A stretch of DNA of 64,000 nt from Albifimbria verrucaria (Eukaryota > Ascomycota > Sordariomycetes > Hypocreales > Stachybotryaceae). The notes under the pieces are model-generated. The model did not search any database. It saw only the letters and a list, made by a program, of their open reading frames with translations, and was not told where the DNA came from. Where the stretch lies: contig JAHREC010000018.1 of assembly GCA_020081605.1 (NCBI GenBank), forward strand, positions 5,642,001-5,706,000, written 5' to 3'. A program made the translations under genes and the position numbers. Below are positions 47,008-59,114 of the stretch, piece by piece; position 1 is the first letter of the stretch; every line of letters begins with the position of its first letter.

Positions 47008-48006
47008 CTTGGAAATATTTTGGTTGAGGTGAAAATGTTTTAAATGTTAATCTCAAAGAATTGAATGAGTAAAAAGAAGTAGAGAAGTAAAGGAAATAAA
47101 AAGGGGAAACGAGGCCTTGAAGTGTTGTCGAATGCTGCTTCTGGTATTAGAAGAAATGAAATATGGTAGAGACCGTAACCTTTATACTCCTATATTTATG
47201 AATTGTTTCCATAAACCAGGTTTATCTGTCATTGGTTGTTAAAGTTGTTTGATGTTTGCAAAGGGCACCAGCCACGCATGTATGTGGGACAGCAAAGTCC
47301 TACTATCCCATCCTAGCGAATGTGCGCGCATCGACATGGGCACAGCCAAGTCTCCAGTCATGGAGAAGTAGGCGCACTAGAATATAGTGCCGAGCAAGGT
47401 TCTTTTATTAGAAGCACTGGGCGCTGTGTTTTCAGCTTCTTATGAAATTCGGTTGGAGCCAAGTAGCCCTGGCCCTGAATAGGGAATCTCATTGCATGAC
47501 ACGCCTTCGCTTGACCCATTTCAATGGTGCCCCGTGCGAACATTGATGGCCTGTTTCAGCACACTACAACCATCTGACAAAAAGGGCAGTTATTACTGAG
47601 ACTTGGTGTCGTTGCCAGTGGGTTCATGAGAAGAATTACGAGGCTTGGCGAGTGACGAAGCCACATGCGCGGCATCCCACGATGAACGTCTCATCTAAGC
47701 CCTCTAGCTAGTCGGTATTCACCGTATTTTAATCCTGAAAATTTATTTTTACTCTTTGATGCTCATCAGCTTCGGCCGCCCTCCTCTTGACATGAAGCAT
47801 CCCGTCCATTCAAAACAACAACTGACTGAAGTTGTAGTCCGTTACGCTCAGTATTCACCACTGATGAGGAATGTACTAGTATCGAGTTCACGTATCCACC
47901 CTCACTGAGCTCCCCATTACTTGTCATCCGCCTCCCATCATAGAACCCGCCATGATCTGCAGTGCGATGTAAGTGTTTTACCGCAGTGATGAAAGATAGA
48001 GACGGC
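47008..48006. other. intergenic, no gene seen
   Basis: Apart from the TATA element, the 1 kb between the secreted-protein gene and the next minus-strand gene shows only short unrelated frames. Confidence 0.45.
47181..47186 (-). promoter_or_regulatory. TATA box of the small secreted protein gene
   Basis: TATAAA on the minus strand about 174 bp upstream of the start codon, leaving room for a leader of roughly 140 nt rich in pyrimidines (cttctttttactcattcaat). Confidence 0.5.
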
Positions 48007-48868
48007 CTAGAAGAGCATGCCATGATAAGATATAGTTGAAAAGATGGCCAAAGTCAGAATGGCGACTAAGATTGTTACAAAGCCAGCCAGCGCCAGTACC
48101 AACTCAAATGCCGGTGTCCATATCGCATGCTGATGCCACTCTGTAATATGCTCAAGATTGTACCACCATTCAAGGCTCACGGAACAGCATGTGTAGGGAG
48201 GGCTGTCGGCACGACGGACGCGCCATTAGGTGCTGACTGGTTTGATCTACTTCATTACTTGCCCATCGCCAGCAATGATGCCGTACGCACGAGCTTCTCC
48301 CAAGAAGAACCCGGCAACTGTGTGTTGACTAGATTTGAACAGCGTTGCAGGTCAAAGAAAAGCCAGTAGAAAAGGATGGAGTCTATGGTGCTATCATGTA
48401 CTGTGAAAGCTGGGGGATAGCACGCGGAAAGCTGAGTTTGTCATTCATCACGAAAATAACCGCGGCAACGCAGTGGTCCTTCAGGCTGAAACCACCGCGA
48501 CTTAGATATCTATGTAGTTCTAGCATTGAAAAAAACGTGCAGGAGATATGCGATGTAGATACATACTCAGATTGAGGGTAAAGAGTAGCTGCCCATGTCC
48601 ATTTGCAGCAGGTCCATCTGAATGGCTGAATAAGGCTGTTCATCCAGGTCTCATAGGCTGAGCCAAGAGAGCCCAGCGTCAGCCATAGCTGCGGGAATCC
48701 GTAATGAGACAGAGGCATGGCTAAGCTGAACATGAAACTGTTTAACTAGAAATGGACGCTGAAGGTCAGCTCATGTTCATTGACGGTACAAGAACGTGCT
48801 TGGCTTAATGATTGGGCACCTATGTCCGGATTTCCTGATCCGGTAGATCCTAAGTCACAGTCATGCAT
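48007..48868 (-). CDS. probable fungal membrane protein (gene model tentative)
   Basis: Pieces on the minus strand fit one gene. An upstream piece from an ATG at 48868 ends in GNPDI next to a GTGCCC donor with a GCTGAC branch and TTTCTAG acceptor. The middle piece (from about 48733) is open for 116 codons and contains FYWLFFDLQRCSN after one frame change near 48382. A clean intron at 48203-48258 (GTAATG..GACAG) joins phase-compatibly to the last exon, CSVSLEWWYNLEHITEWHQH and a hydrophobic helix FELVLALAGFVTILVAILTL, stop at 48007-48009. The last exon has no ATG of its own, so simple ORF calling misses it. The NPDI segment plus scattered helices recall a widespread uncharacterised fungal membrane family, but I cannot name it. 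The 5' intron phase is unresolved. Confidence 0.42.
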
Positions 48869-49155
48869 ACTAGCCAGAACGATGGAAGTATGGATGATGC
48901 GGGTAAGAATGTGACACCCGATTTGGCCAAACAAGCATGATGGCTTCCGAGACCTCTACTGGCTGCTCTAGGTGTGACATCGACTTGAATCACAATACAT
49001 TAAGCCAGGGTTCACATTGCATTCGGCCTCTCTCCTATAAAGGAAGCTTATAAATCCGTAAGTTGTTCAGTCCGAGGAACGAGCGGGAGGGGTAATCGGT
49101 GGCAGCCACAATACTACGATGTGAGTGGGACAACATGAGCAGGGTCGTCAGGTCC

Positions 49156-49162
49156 TATAAAG
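49156..49162 (+). promoter_or_regulatory. TATA box of the methyltransferase gene
   Basis: TATAAAG 99 bp upstream of the start codon. The surrounding 11-mer tcctataaagg occurs again at 49033-49043, 120 bp further upstream, so the promoter may have been duplicated or have two start regions. Confidence 0.5.
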
Positions 49163-49260
49163 GTCGTTAAGGCGATCAAATGCAATCCGTCTGTGCTTTC
49201 AAACTTAGAACAAAGTCCTTGCCTCCTCTCTATTTTCATCACACTGTCCAAAGCAACAAA

Positions 49261-50111
49261 ATGACATACGACCCGGTTCAGTACGATGCCATCGGATCAA
49301 AGTACGACAAGGTCAAAGAAACACCCTTCAACAAGTTTGAGCGGTACAATTTTCAGAAACACGTTCAACCATTCATCGAGGGAGGGATGCTACTGTGATC
49401 GACTTTGCCTGCGGCACGGGGTTCTACTCCCATTTACTTCTCCAATGGGGTGCAAAGTCCTTGACTGGAGTGGACATCTCCACCACTATGCTCAAAGGTG
49501 CTGAGGCTCGGCTTTCTCAAACGCAATACGCTGGCCAGGCAAAGTTCATCCACGGTGACGCCTGCCAACCACAATCATACACGGGACTGGAGTCTAGCGG
49601 CTTTGATGTTGCAACGGGAGTTTGGTTTCTTCCCTTCGCCTCAGAACCTGAGCATCTTGCAAACATGTTCAAATCCATTTCAATGAATTTGAAATCTGAT
49701 GGCGTCTTCGTCGGGGTATGCAATCACCCTACAGATGAGATGTCGGAGTATGTATCGGGTATGAATGCCAATGCTCCCGCGCGTAGCAAGCTCTCTTTGA
49801 TGGTCAGTTATGTGAAGGAGCTTGAGAACGACCAGGGCTATCAGACCTTGGTTCACACCACCAACGTCCCTGGGGGCATAGTGTGGGAAGAGGAAATCAG
49901 CTTCTCAGCATATCAATTTACTAAAAGTATTTATGAAGAAGCTGCTCGGGCTGGAGGTATGCGTGGAAGAATTGAATGGCATCGGCCCCAGATCCTGGAT
50001 AGCTGGCAGAAAGAGTTGGGTTTCGAGAATGATCCCCAGGGATGGGCGCAGCTCCGGGAGCCCCATTACTCAGTATTCTGGTTGCATACAAGGAATAAGA
50101 CTTCTGATTAG
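49261..50111 (+). CDS. class I SAM-dependent methyltransferase
   Basis: About 283 aa, intronless, ATG at 49261 (MTYDPVQYDAIGSKYDKVKE). Motif I is VIDFACGTGFYSHLLLQWGA, followed by LTGVDISTTML (acidic residue binding the SAM ribose), FIHGDACQPQSY and GFDVATGVWFLPFASEPEHL. One G is missing in GAGGGATG (near 49382-49385), joining EGG to DATVIDFACGTG. The Rossmann-fold methyltransferases of this type (Methyltransf_11/25-like) act on small molecules, but the substrate is not evident and no biosynthetic backbone gene is in the window. It is convergent with gene A, 407 bp away, and probably not part of the A/B/C block. Confidence 0.88.
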
Positions 50112-50518
50112 TGACTTACTCGTCCAAGTCCTCTATATTGTGTGGGCATTCCCAACATGCTATCGGTTCTAATAGCATTTCAATCTAAGACATACCCACT
50201 GCCCGGTTACTCTGATCTTTCCGTGAAATTGTAACAGCAGAGGAAGAAGACGTGGGCTGAAGAATCCTGCAAATTATGGCTGAGTTCTACGAGCCAGAAT
50301 CAAAGTGTCGGTGTGATACGAAGCTGAGGGGTTACGGTAACATGATGACCGTGTTAGGATAAAACACGCTCTCAAGCAGCGGTGAGCGGTCCAAGTATCA
50401 CGAGGGAACGTTTGGTGAAAGCGAATGGCACCATGTCATACCCTTCGTGCGGCTGAGGGAGGACTAAATTGACCCTAAACTGCGATGGGGCCATGAGATG
50501 GTCTTAATGCATCCTCAA
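50112..50518. other. convergent intergenic, no gene seen
   Basis: About 400 bases between the ends of the methyltransferase gene and gene A. Nothing supportable. Confidence 0.5.
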
Positions 50519-53500
50519 TCACGGCTTCTTGAGTGTCACCGGGATAGTATGCATTGCATCTGCAAGACCCTCGAAAAAGAAGTTACAAGGCACTTGTGAT
50601 TGCGTGCCCTGACCCCCATCCCAATCCTTCAGCTTCACGCTCTCAAGTACGAATGTAGCATCCATCGCTATCTCGGGATCATTCATTTTGTCCATGAGAA
50701 GATTGAAGATGGTCACCACCAGCAGCACCTGAAGGTCCGTCTCTGGGGCCGGATCTATTCTTATATTGTCGAAATACGCGCCCTGCTTCTCTGTTGCCGG
50801 ATAAATGCGTCCAAGCACCAATTTTGTCGAGTACTTCCACCTTTGGCCACGGTTCACAGGTCGCACTCGTGGTAGGTTCGGCGCTGCCGCAGTCCCTGGG
50901 ATGCTGATGAGGGTACCGAGAGTGCTGTTCACTCCTGAAGCTGGTCACCGTTCTCAAGCGTCACTGGGATGCGCACCTCAAGCCTTAACGGTCCTGTGTT
51001 CAGCGGTGGAGGTTCATTAAGCGGGTCGCGGAGCTCGAAGACTACATCGACAGGATTGGGACTCATTAAAAGCTCGTTTCGCTGTTGTGGCTTTGCGATG
51101 TCGAAAACTGATGTATGGCGCGGGCGCAAATAATAACGACGCGGATGTTGAATGATAGTCTCCAAGACCATATCGGGCTTTTTATCGTCCTTTAGGGGCC
51201 CTTTGCAACTGGAATGCTACTTGGGTCAATTACAACTTTCGATGGCGGTTGTCTCGAGCCCTTAGGTAACGGCGCATGTTCTGGCAAAGGACGAGTGTCC
51301 TCGTCACTGTTTTTCGGAGGAGGCGTCTCGGCCACGATGTTAGGCCGTGGTGCAACAAACAACTGCCTTGCATCTCGTCCAGGAGTGAATAGATCATCAG
51401 GAGACGAGTTTGGCGCCGAATTTACTTCGGGGGCTGGCATTTCTAGCCGCAGTTGTAAAGCAGGCTTCCCAAGTTGGGAAGCAAGTAGAGAAGATGGAAT
51501 CTGGTCTTCTTTTTCCCAAACGAAATATGTTCCGCTAGCTTCTTTCATTTCCTTCATGGCCTGCTGGGCATACTCTTGTGGATTCATCATCCTTGTATCC
51601 CAGTCATATACCGGTGTGCGGCCATCTGGGGTTTTTGTCCAGACTTGCTTTCTCTGCTGCGAAGCATCTGGCTTGATCTTTGGATCAACAGGGATGGGAC
51701 GGATCATAGCATTGAGTGTATCGGTAGACAGCTCTACGCCCAATGAGTAGCTCTGCTGGTGGTTAGGCTGTTTTATGACTATCTCAGTAAAGCCGTTCTC
51801 GCCGGGAATTCTGTCGAAAAGACACAAGAGAACATCATCAGCCACAACCTGCATGTATAGCACTTCGTTCACGGCTGCTGGTGTGCCAGCTCTCAATGGC
51901 GCCTCGACTTTAAGGTCTGGAAATGCGGTGACAGCGATACTGCGCATCAAAAAGCCCCAGCGTGGTACTTGTATCACGGTTCCTTCCTTTGGTCCTTCTT
52001 TGAGAGGCAATTTGAGGAACTCGTTGACAGCATTCTTAATTTCTCGCCGTAGAGAATCATCATCCTTAGCATGATGGTTAGCCAAGCTGAGGCCACCATC
52101 TATCATAGCATCCACCCATACGGAATCGATACAAAAGGTACGGATTGTCTCGCGTGGTAGCATGTCTGGATCTATAACGAGATAATGCAGCGGAAGGCCC
52201 GCTAAATACAGCTTATCGATGATCCACTTACGCACAGCGAGTGCATCAGGATCAATCTGCCGTGCCTCCGAGGTCCCTCTTTAGGCAGACCGAAAAGCTC
52301 AGGCATGACGCCCTCGAGTGTATCAAGATAGGCAGGCTGATTGAACTTACCGCTGTTGGCCAGGCGCATCACAGGCAGGTTCGCCCGCTGGTCTGGTGTT
52401 CGGTACCATCTTGCAGTAGCACTCTCAGATTTGATCTTATCGGCCTTGTGTGAAGTCTTCAGGTCTTGAATTGCAGCCCCTAAAGCATTCATATATGCAT
52501 TAATCGTTATAGGGTTATCATTATTCGCGCTGGCTTTGGCACGCTTAAGAGATAACGCTCGTGCTTTGCCACGCAGACGCAATAAACTTGAGCTGAAAGG
52601 GCGGTCCGCTAAGGCAAGAGTCCTGCCTAAGTTCCAGGCGCATGAGTATGAAATATCCAGCATGCCGGTCTCCTTGTCGACGGCAGATAGGCCGTTTCCA
52701 TCCAGCGAATAACCCTTAATGCCCTTCACATCTGGGAGGGTGGGAATGAATGGCCCTCGGAGCAGTGAGCTGGTTTTTTCTCCAGTCAAGACGGTATGAG
52801 GCTTCAAAGTATACCCGGTGTGTAGCCTATCATGAAGCCAAGTTTCTGAAGTTGACTTGGCCGACTCCACAAATTCCTTGAGATACTGGTCTGGCACTCG
52901 CAAGGGCTGGACGGCGGCACTCAAGGCCGCCATCACGTTTGAGAAGCTGTTGTGCTCTGGAGGGACACACATCCAATCCCAGGAGTGTAAAGATACGAGC
53001 CCAACAAAGTTTCTGTCGCCAATGTCTAAATTGGAAATGCCTTCCAAGGAGATCAAATGCGTCACGACTCGAACTGGAACGTCTGCACCAACGGGCCCTG
53101 TGCGAGGACTAATAACGACCGAGTATTGTGGCTGTGGGATCTCACTGTCCGCACTAGCCATGAATCCGCCATGTATGTCTCGGACATGGGCCATAAAGGC
53201 ATACGGGCTTACATCGTAGAGCTGCTCTCTCTTCTTGAAGATGTTCTCAAAGATGTTCTTGCGCAACAGTAGTACGCTGAGCTTGTCGTCATCCTCGTAG
53301 CTTTTCTCGATTCCTGTTGAATTGAGAGGGCAGGCGATCTTGGTTGCTTGTTGGATGTTTGCTGTCGTGGTAGACACCGACCCATAACGGCTAGGAGTCT
53401 CCTGAAGTCCCATGCCCTTTGCATCTTCGCCATCGAGAATAAGCTCATCCTCACTAAAGGACAGAACTGCTAGCCATGGACTTCGATTAAAATGGCCGGT

Positions 53501-53884
53501 GTCGTCAGTAAGTAGCCGTTCCCATGGTATTGTTGGATGTTTAAAGACGACGTGGGCCAAGGTATTGCTGTGCTCGCTTTGGCCTTGCGCCGGATACACA
53601 CTGTGAATCTCTTCCGGGGAAGGAAGCTTGAGCTGTGGTACGGGAACGTGAATGTTCTTTATCAATGTTGGAAGGTTGTGACTGGTATCGGATGCCTCTA
53701 CTTGGATGCTCTGGTGAATGTTGATCGTGTATTTCCCGGCCTGCAACTCAGGAACTTCATGTGACCAGAGCTTCAACTGGTCTGGGTCGAGTTCGTTTGC
53801 ATTCTCAGCGCTGTTACCAAGTAATCGCTCATTCCGACGTGCGGATAGGCCCGGATATCGGGCATTGGAAGAAGCAGATAACAT
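50519..53884 (-). CDS. gene A: giant uncharacterised protein, about 1122 aa
   Basis: Intronless over 3.4 kb, ATG at 53884. Frame extends a little upstream only from a TTG. Features in order: YTINIHQSIQVEA (beta-rich start), LPSPEEIHSVYPAQGQ (residues 87-102), HVVFKHPTIPWERLL (residues 111-125), YDVSPYAFMAHVRDIHGG, GLVSLHSWDW, and further down LPLHYLVIDPDMLPRETIRT with FCIDSVWVDAMIDGGLSL; the C-terminal third contains a Pro-rich linker and a final beta-rich domain. From memory, uncharacterised bacterial proteins share the pattern VHSVFPP..LPHVVL..TLPWER and LPPESIRFF..WVDALVDGALS; I could not check this. No signal peptide, membrane helix or catalytic motif is seen. Three single-base losses (near 52280, 51198 and 50934) break the frame. 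Divergent from gene B across 493 bp. Confidence 0.75.
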
Positions 53885-54377
53885 TTTGGGATAGCCCAGC
53901 CTCTGAATCAATTGCTCGAAGAGCTATGTCCAGAGTACCAGTCCGCTCGGGTGACAGAAAACTGACAATACCGAAGAAGAAGAACAAAACGATCTATAGC
54001 CTGGCTCGCCACAATGGAAGACAGCAACGATGTCAAGGCACTCCAGAGTCTAGACACTGCCGTGCTGGCAATTATGAACCCTACATTCAAAGCTATTAAT
54101 ACTAGTCTCAGCTAGCCGCATGTATTATTGCTCGTTTCCTAAAAGCGCTCCTGCATGCTGCACGATAATGGGTCAAGCCACCACAACTAGCGTCTGTAGG
54201 CGCACTCCATAGTGACATGGGTGGACGACCCAGACTCGGTCACATACTGTTGTCGCAAGATGTTGTACTCGGCAACGGCTCATTCCATCTTTCTGTTTCT
54301 TTGGATTGCTTAGATTGAAGCACCTAAACTCGCAGTCGTCGTGGCGAGCCAGCGAGTGCTCAACCGTCGACGGCACG
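53885..54377. promoter_or_regulatory. shared divergent promoter region of genes A and B
   Basis: 493 bp separate the start codons of gene A (minus) and gene B (plus). A GAAGAAGAAGAAC purine tract near 53973-53986 is a pyrimidine tract on the gene A strand about 90 bp from its start, typical of fungal leaders. No clear TATA box on either side. The compact head-to-head arrangement suggests co-expression of A and B (inference). Confidence 0.5.
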
Positions 54378-57300
54378 ATGCCTCCTCATTATGACCCCAA
54401 AACATTCTATAGGACTGACCCGGCTATTGACCGGTCAACTGTGGTCATTCCAACGGCGGTGCAGGCTTTTGTCGTTGGAGAGGATTTCAAGGACACAGCG
54501 ATACAAGTGGCGCCTCTGCTTCAGCCAGATCGAACTAAACTCCAGCCAAAGAGCGGGTATATTGCCCACGACTTGATGGATGACCTAGACATATCCGCAG
54601 TGCGATTAAAGGCCGCCCACAACACTCGTTTTACTGACGTACTCACTGGCGAGACGAGATCTGACAGAACCGGGGTTTATGTTAGCTGGTGTCTGCCCCG
54701 AGTGTACAGAACTGGTATCACAGCGACAGGTGGCATGAAGGGGAGTTCAGACTATGGGAATATCTTGCTCAGATCTGGGTACAAGAAGCCAAGTGACAAC
54801 ACAAATGATACTGATTCGGACGTACAAGTGAGTGCAGTCCTTTAAACTTTTGGTCTAACTTGCTGATCAGTGTCTCAGTTTCGTCAAGCGCCTGATCGTT
54901 GGCTGGTTTTCCGACTTAATGAATCTGGAGACGCACGCAGTTGTGTCTGGCTTCTCGAGAGCAATAGAATCCGCCGTCTCACGGATGCCGATCTCAGCTC
55001 CAAAGACGCGCCAGATGTCGAGAACATCACAAGCTCTCTCGTCGATCCACGACTGAGTGAACAGTCGCCACGATTCATGGGCAGGGCGCATTGGGCCTTC
55101 CACTATGATCAGCCTACAGGCAAGTCAAACGATCCCAACGATTATCAGCAACCATTCACGGTCATGCAGCCTGGCAATGAATTCTTCATAGACTATCAGC
55201 CAGGCAACAACAGCGTGTTTTCATTCTTTGACAATCTCGGTATTGATACCGTAGGCATCACTCAGCCGCCGGCTCAGGATGCCGTGCTATCATATCTGAT
55301 AGTGGGATACCACTCATGGCCTGCCCATGATCCGCTTTGCGTTATAGATCTGCGCTTGCTGAGCAACCCTCTGCCTAACAAAGACTTGATGGAAGCGTTG
55401 GGCTTATCGCTCGACCCAGCACAGGCTTTCATGTCTACTGACGCAAGTAAAGAAGGACGTAGCATTTGTCATGGAGTCATCCGAAATATCAAGTTCAATC
55501 GCAAGAAGACCGAACTCGAAACTCCATCAGTAACGCTACAAAATCTTATTTACGAGGCACAGCCCATCGCTGTGGGTTCGCATGCTCTCGATGCGCTGAG
55601 TGCATATTTGCACGTCGAACTCGTTAATGACAAGGCAGCACAAGACGTGCATCGGGTCCTTGACCAGCTTGTGACTCTCATCGTTAGGAATGACGATGTT
55701 GATCATCAGAGAAAAGTCGTGGATGAGGTTGCGTCTAATGATTGGAACGCAACGCCAGAAGGCACCCTATGGAAGTTTCCCGACCAGAACGATTCAAATA
55801 CCCCGGCTGGCGGCTCTCCGTCGCCGAATATCTCGCCCGATCACGTCAAACGGCTCGAAGAGCTCAACGCGAAGCAGAGCGCATTAGACACGTGTGTGCG
55901 TGAGTATCTGCAGCTCTTACAATCGCTTTACGGATGCTGGTGGAATGCTATCGGACTGAGAGCATATCCCGATGAGTTCTACGAGAGTAGACGAGAGACG
56001 ATCAAAGCTGCTACTGCTACAATCACCACAAGAATTACCGCACTCAGAAGCCAGATTGTTACAATGCAGCTCGATCTTCCCAAAGAAAGAGCCAGACTCC
56101 AGAAAGACATAAAATTGAACAAGAATCTGGTAGCATCTTCGCCTCGTGGATTCGGTATCCATCTCGATCCTACGGTTCTCTTTGCAGGTGCACCATCCGG
56201 CTGGCCTGTAGGATTTTCAGATCCTTTACCAGTAAGAATAGCATCACAAATTGGACCAGAGCGAAATTATGATGAATGGGACAAGGCTATCGCCAAAAGA
56301 GCAAACCCAAGTAACCCACACCCAGGGCTCAGTTGGTGGAATACCACAAGATTGCAGGAAGTAGCCAGCGAAATCGCCATGCCACTCATGACGATAATGC
56401 GTGAGTTTGTCGAGGATGATTCGGCCAAGGTAACATGGCCAGAATCCCCGTATAAAAGTATGGAGGATGCATCTGGTAAACAGGGCTGGTTCCCGCTTTA
56501 CGTGGAGTGGGAGGTCGAATATTATCACATTCCCTGGGATTACTGGGAATTTTTACCAAATGAGGAAACTGGACGTTGGAGGTATGCCATCAAAAGGAGT
56601 CAATCTACCAGAGACCAAGGCAGGGGCTGATTGCCGCAAGCTGAGCGGTCGAGCCGGTCTAACACCACAATCGTCCCTGACACTAAGGACAAGACTGGAG
56701 CAGCTGTTTGACCAGAGAGGTAAAGGCATGGTAGACCCATCGAACCTGCAAGAGCCACGATTTGTTCTTGACGATGACACCAAGAAAAAGATTCTCGCCG
56801 AGGTTGCGGCACTGGAGTACTTTTCTGCGCCGCTTTCTGGCCTCACGGACCATCTACTGACTCTCAGGCGCGGGCACCATCCACAACCCATAGCTGATGA
56901 TGAGAAGATTTTGGCAGCGTTGGGTACGACGAAGGAATACCTGGAACTAATCAAGTCTAGCCATGACTTTGCTCCGTACGGCGCCACCACTCTGCTGGAT
57001 CCGGGATATACAAACTTCAGTCCGTTCAAACCTGTCACTCATGGCCAAGCACGATTCACAAAGTTGGTGATTGTCGATAAATTCGGTCAGATCGTGGTTG
57101 GAATCAAGCCGGCAGGGCTCGATAATCAGGAGCATCCCTCCGCATTGTATCCATGTGTTTCTCCCACCTTTGCTTGTGAAGCGCTCCCAGAAGCATCGGC
57201 CAAATACTTTCCCAACACGGCAGTAAAGGCAGATGAGGACCACGGAGTCTGTCAATTCTTTCAAATACCTCCACGGATCAATCAGAAAACTCGGTTGAAC

Positions 57301-58415
57301 GCAAACTTCGTCATGCCGACGACAGGCGCCACTACTCCTTCAGTCGCTGGAGAGTGGGACAACCCAATATGGGGTTGGCTGCTTGCAAACTATCAGGACG
57401 ACTCAATCCAATTCTTCGATCCTGATGGACTCTTTGTGACTGAAATGCTCATTATTCGCACAAATGACACTGTAATGGTCGGAAATCGACTTGGCAAGAT
57501 GAAAACCCACACTCCTTCAGGACGACTGGTCGACTTTATCGAGGCAATGAAGGATTTTGCATTCACGCACAACCTATATAAAATGCTTGCTGAGTCTGCC
57601 GACTCGCTGATCTCCACCTCGGCCGACTTTGATTCAACGCTTTCTGCCGCCTTTGGCCGGCCGTTCTGCCTCGCCGACGTAGGGGTTTCTATAGAGCTTG
57701 CCACTCCTCCGCTCCAAGACACTTCATTGCTTACCTCGCCTGTTCGCATGCCCGAGCCGGAACTAGGTGACTACGAGTTCTCTGTGGCATTGGGCAACCA
57801 TACTGCCGCTTTTGACGGCCTAGTTGGCACATTTAATCGCAGCGGTCCCATTACGAAGATAATGACCGGCTATGGACTGGGGAGCAGATCGCTGGTGACA
57901 ACGGCAGCCACACTTTGCAACCACGGACGGTTCCACTCAGGGTCAAGCCGTACTTCAAGCCTGGCGACCTGACAGACCTGTCAAAGGAGCACGCCAAAGA
58001 GTTGCAATGTGTGAGCTGTATTCTCGACCCTGTGGTGCCACTGCATGTATACACTGGCTCGCTATTCCCCGCTCTTGAGGTGCCTCTCCCTCGGTGGGCG
58101 ACTACGGCAGCGATGGCGAAGCTACAGGCCTTCTTTACGTCTGGGCCCTTCCTGTGCCCGGAGATGCCGCCCGCAGATGAGGTGCGGATCTAGGTTGTCG
58201 ATGAGTCGAAGCGACCGACAGTGCAGATGCCGCTTGGAGTTTTGGGGACTAGCAACACAGTGCAGTGGCTGTCACCGAGGAAGGACGGCGCTGACACGGA
58301 GTGGGACGGGATCGCGGTCCGGCCCGTTGACGAGAAGCTCAAGGTGGAGTGCGCCGAGTTGACAGAGGTTGTAGAAGGCTTTGTCACGGTGCAGAAGGTG
58401 GCTCTTAAGCCTTGA
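54378..58415 (+). CDS. gene B: giant uncharacterised protein, about 1329 aa, with internal TAG
   Basis: One small intron (54828-54878), ATG at 54378 (MPPHYDPKTFYRTDPAIDR). Landmarks: TGVYVSWCLPRVYRTG (residues 98-113), APDRWLVFRLNESG directly after the intron, a helical probably coiled-coil segment at about residues 470-560 (LEELNAKQSALDT to LDLPKERARLQKDIK), LSGRAGLTPQSSLTLRTRLE, and LDPVVPLHVYTGSLFPALEV. These recall, from memory only, bacterial proteins with GVHLHWALPDALT, PNRWLVVR and DPRAPVHATTGILP signatures. Frameshifts near 56598-56601, 56624-56627 and 57856-57858 are each explained by missing bases. A TAG at 58191-58193 interrupts ADEVRI-stop-VVDESKRPTVQMPLG in one unbroken frame; Trp would fit. 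No signal peptide or membrane helix, so a cytosolic assembly is plausible. Confidence 0.75.
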
Positions 58416-59114
58416 GCGTGGTACAATGCCTCGACTCGCATGCAAGAAAGGATGGTTCCGGATAGGAATTGCTGCACGCCTATTCTATGTGAAGAATAGG
58501 TAGTAGGTAGTTATGTTAAGAATCCTGAATCGTCGGCAGTCCCAAAGTAATAAGGTACCTACTGTTTGCGTGTAGCTGTACAAACAACAGCCAGATGTCA
58601 CGTGCGTGTCATGGAACATTTCACATTGTACATTTTACACTTGACAATTCCCACTTCCATTTCATCTCTCATCAATTCAACTTCGACGGCCAGTATAGAA
58701 GCAGTCGTGAGATCCCCAAAGCCAAACAGATTTGGATGGCTGGATGTCAAGACTGCCCTGCACCGCTAATGCATCGCCTAAGCTTCTCCACAGCCGCCGT
58801 GGATCACGCTATCGACTTTCGATCCACCATGCATCAATATATCGTTTTGTTCAGGTGCAGGCTACCCCACGCTTGAGACCAGCTAATGATGCAGCCCCGG
58901 TAATGTACCGTTCTCTTTTTGTGCATTATTACCAAAAGCACTGGTAAAGCAGTTACCCTTGCACTTACGGAGCTTATGCCGCGGTTCGGTAGGGAGACCA
59001 AGGAGTTCGGTTGCAGCAAACGACCATTAATGGTCATTACTCGATCAAGCTCATGGACGCTGCTGCTCTCTTTTGAACCAAGCATCTTTCTGGACGGCTC
59101 TGTGCGGAAGGAAT
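58416..59114. other. intergenic between genes B and C
   Basis: About 700 bases between the co-directional genes B and C; enough for an independent promoter of C. No gene is seen. Confidence 0.5.

Noticed and set aside
49261..50111. Methyltransferase as part of the A/B/C block
   Set aside because: It is convergent with gene A with its own TATA promoter, and belongs to a very common family; adjacency alone is not evidence.
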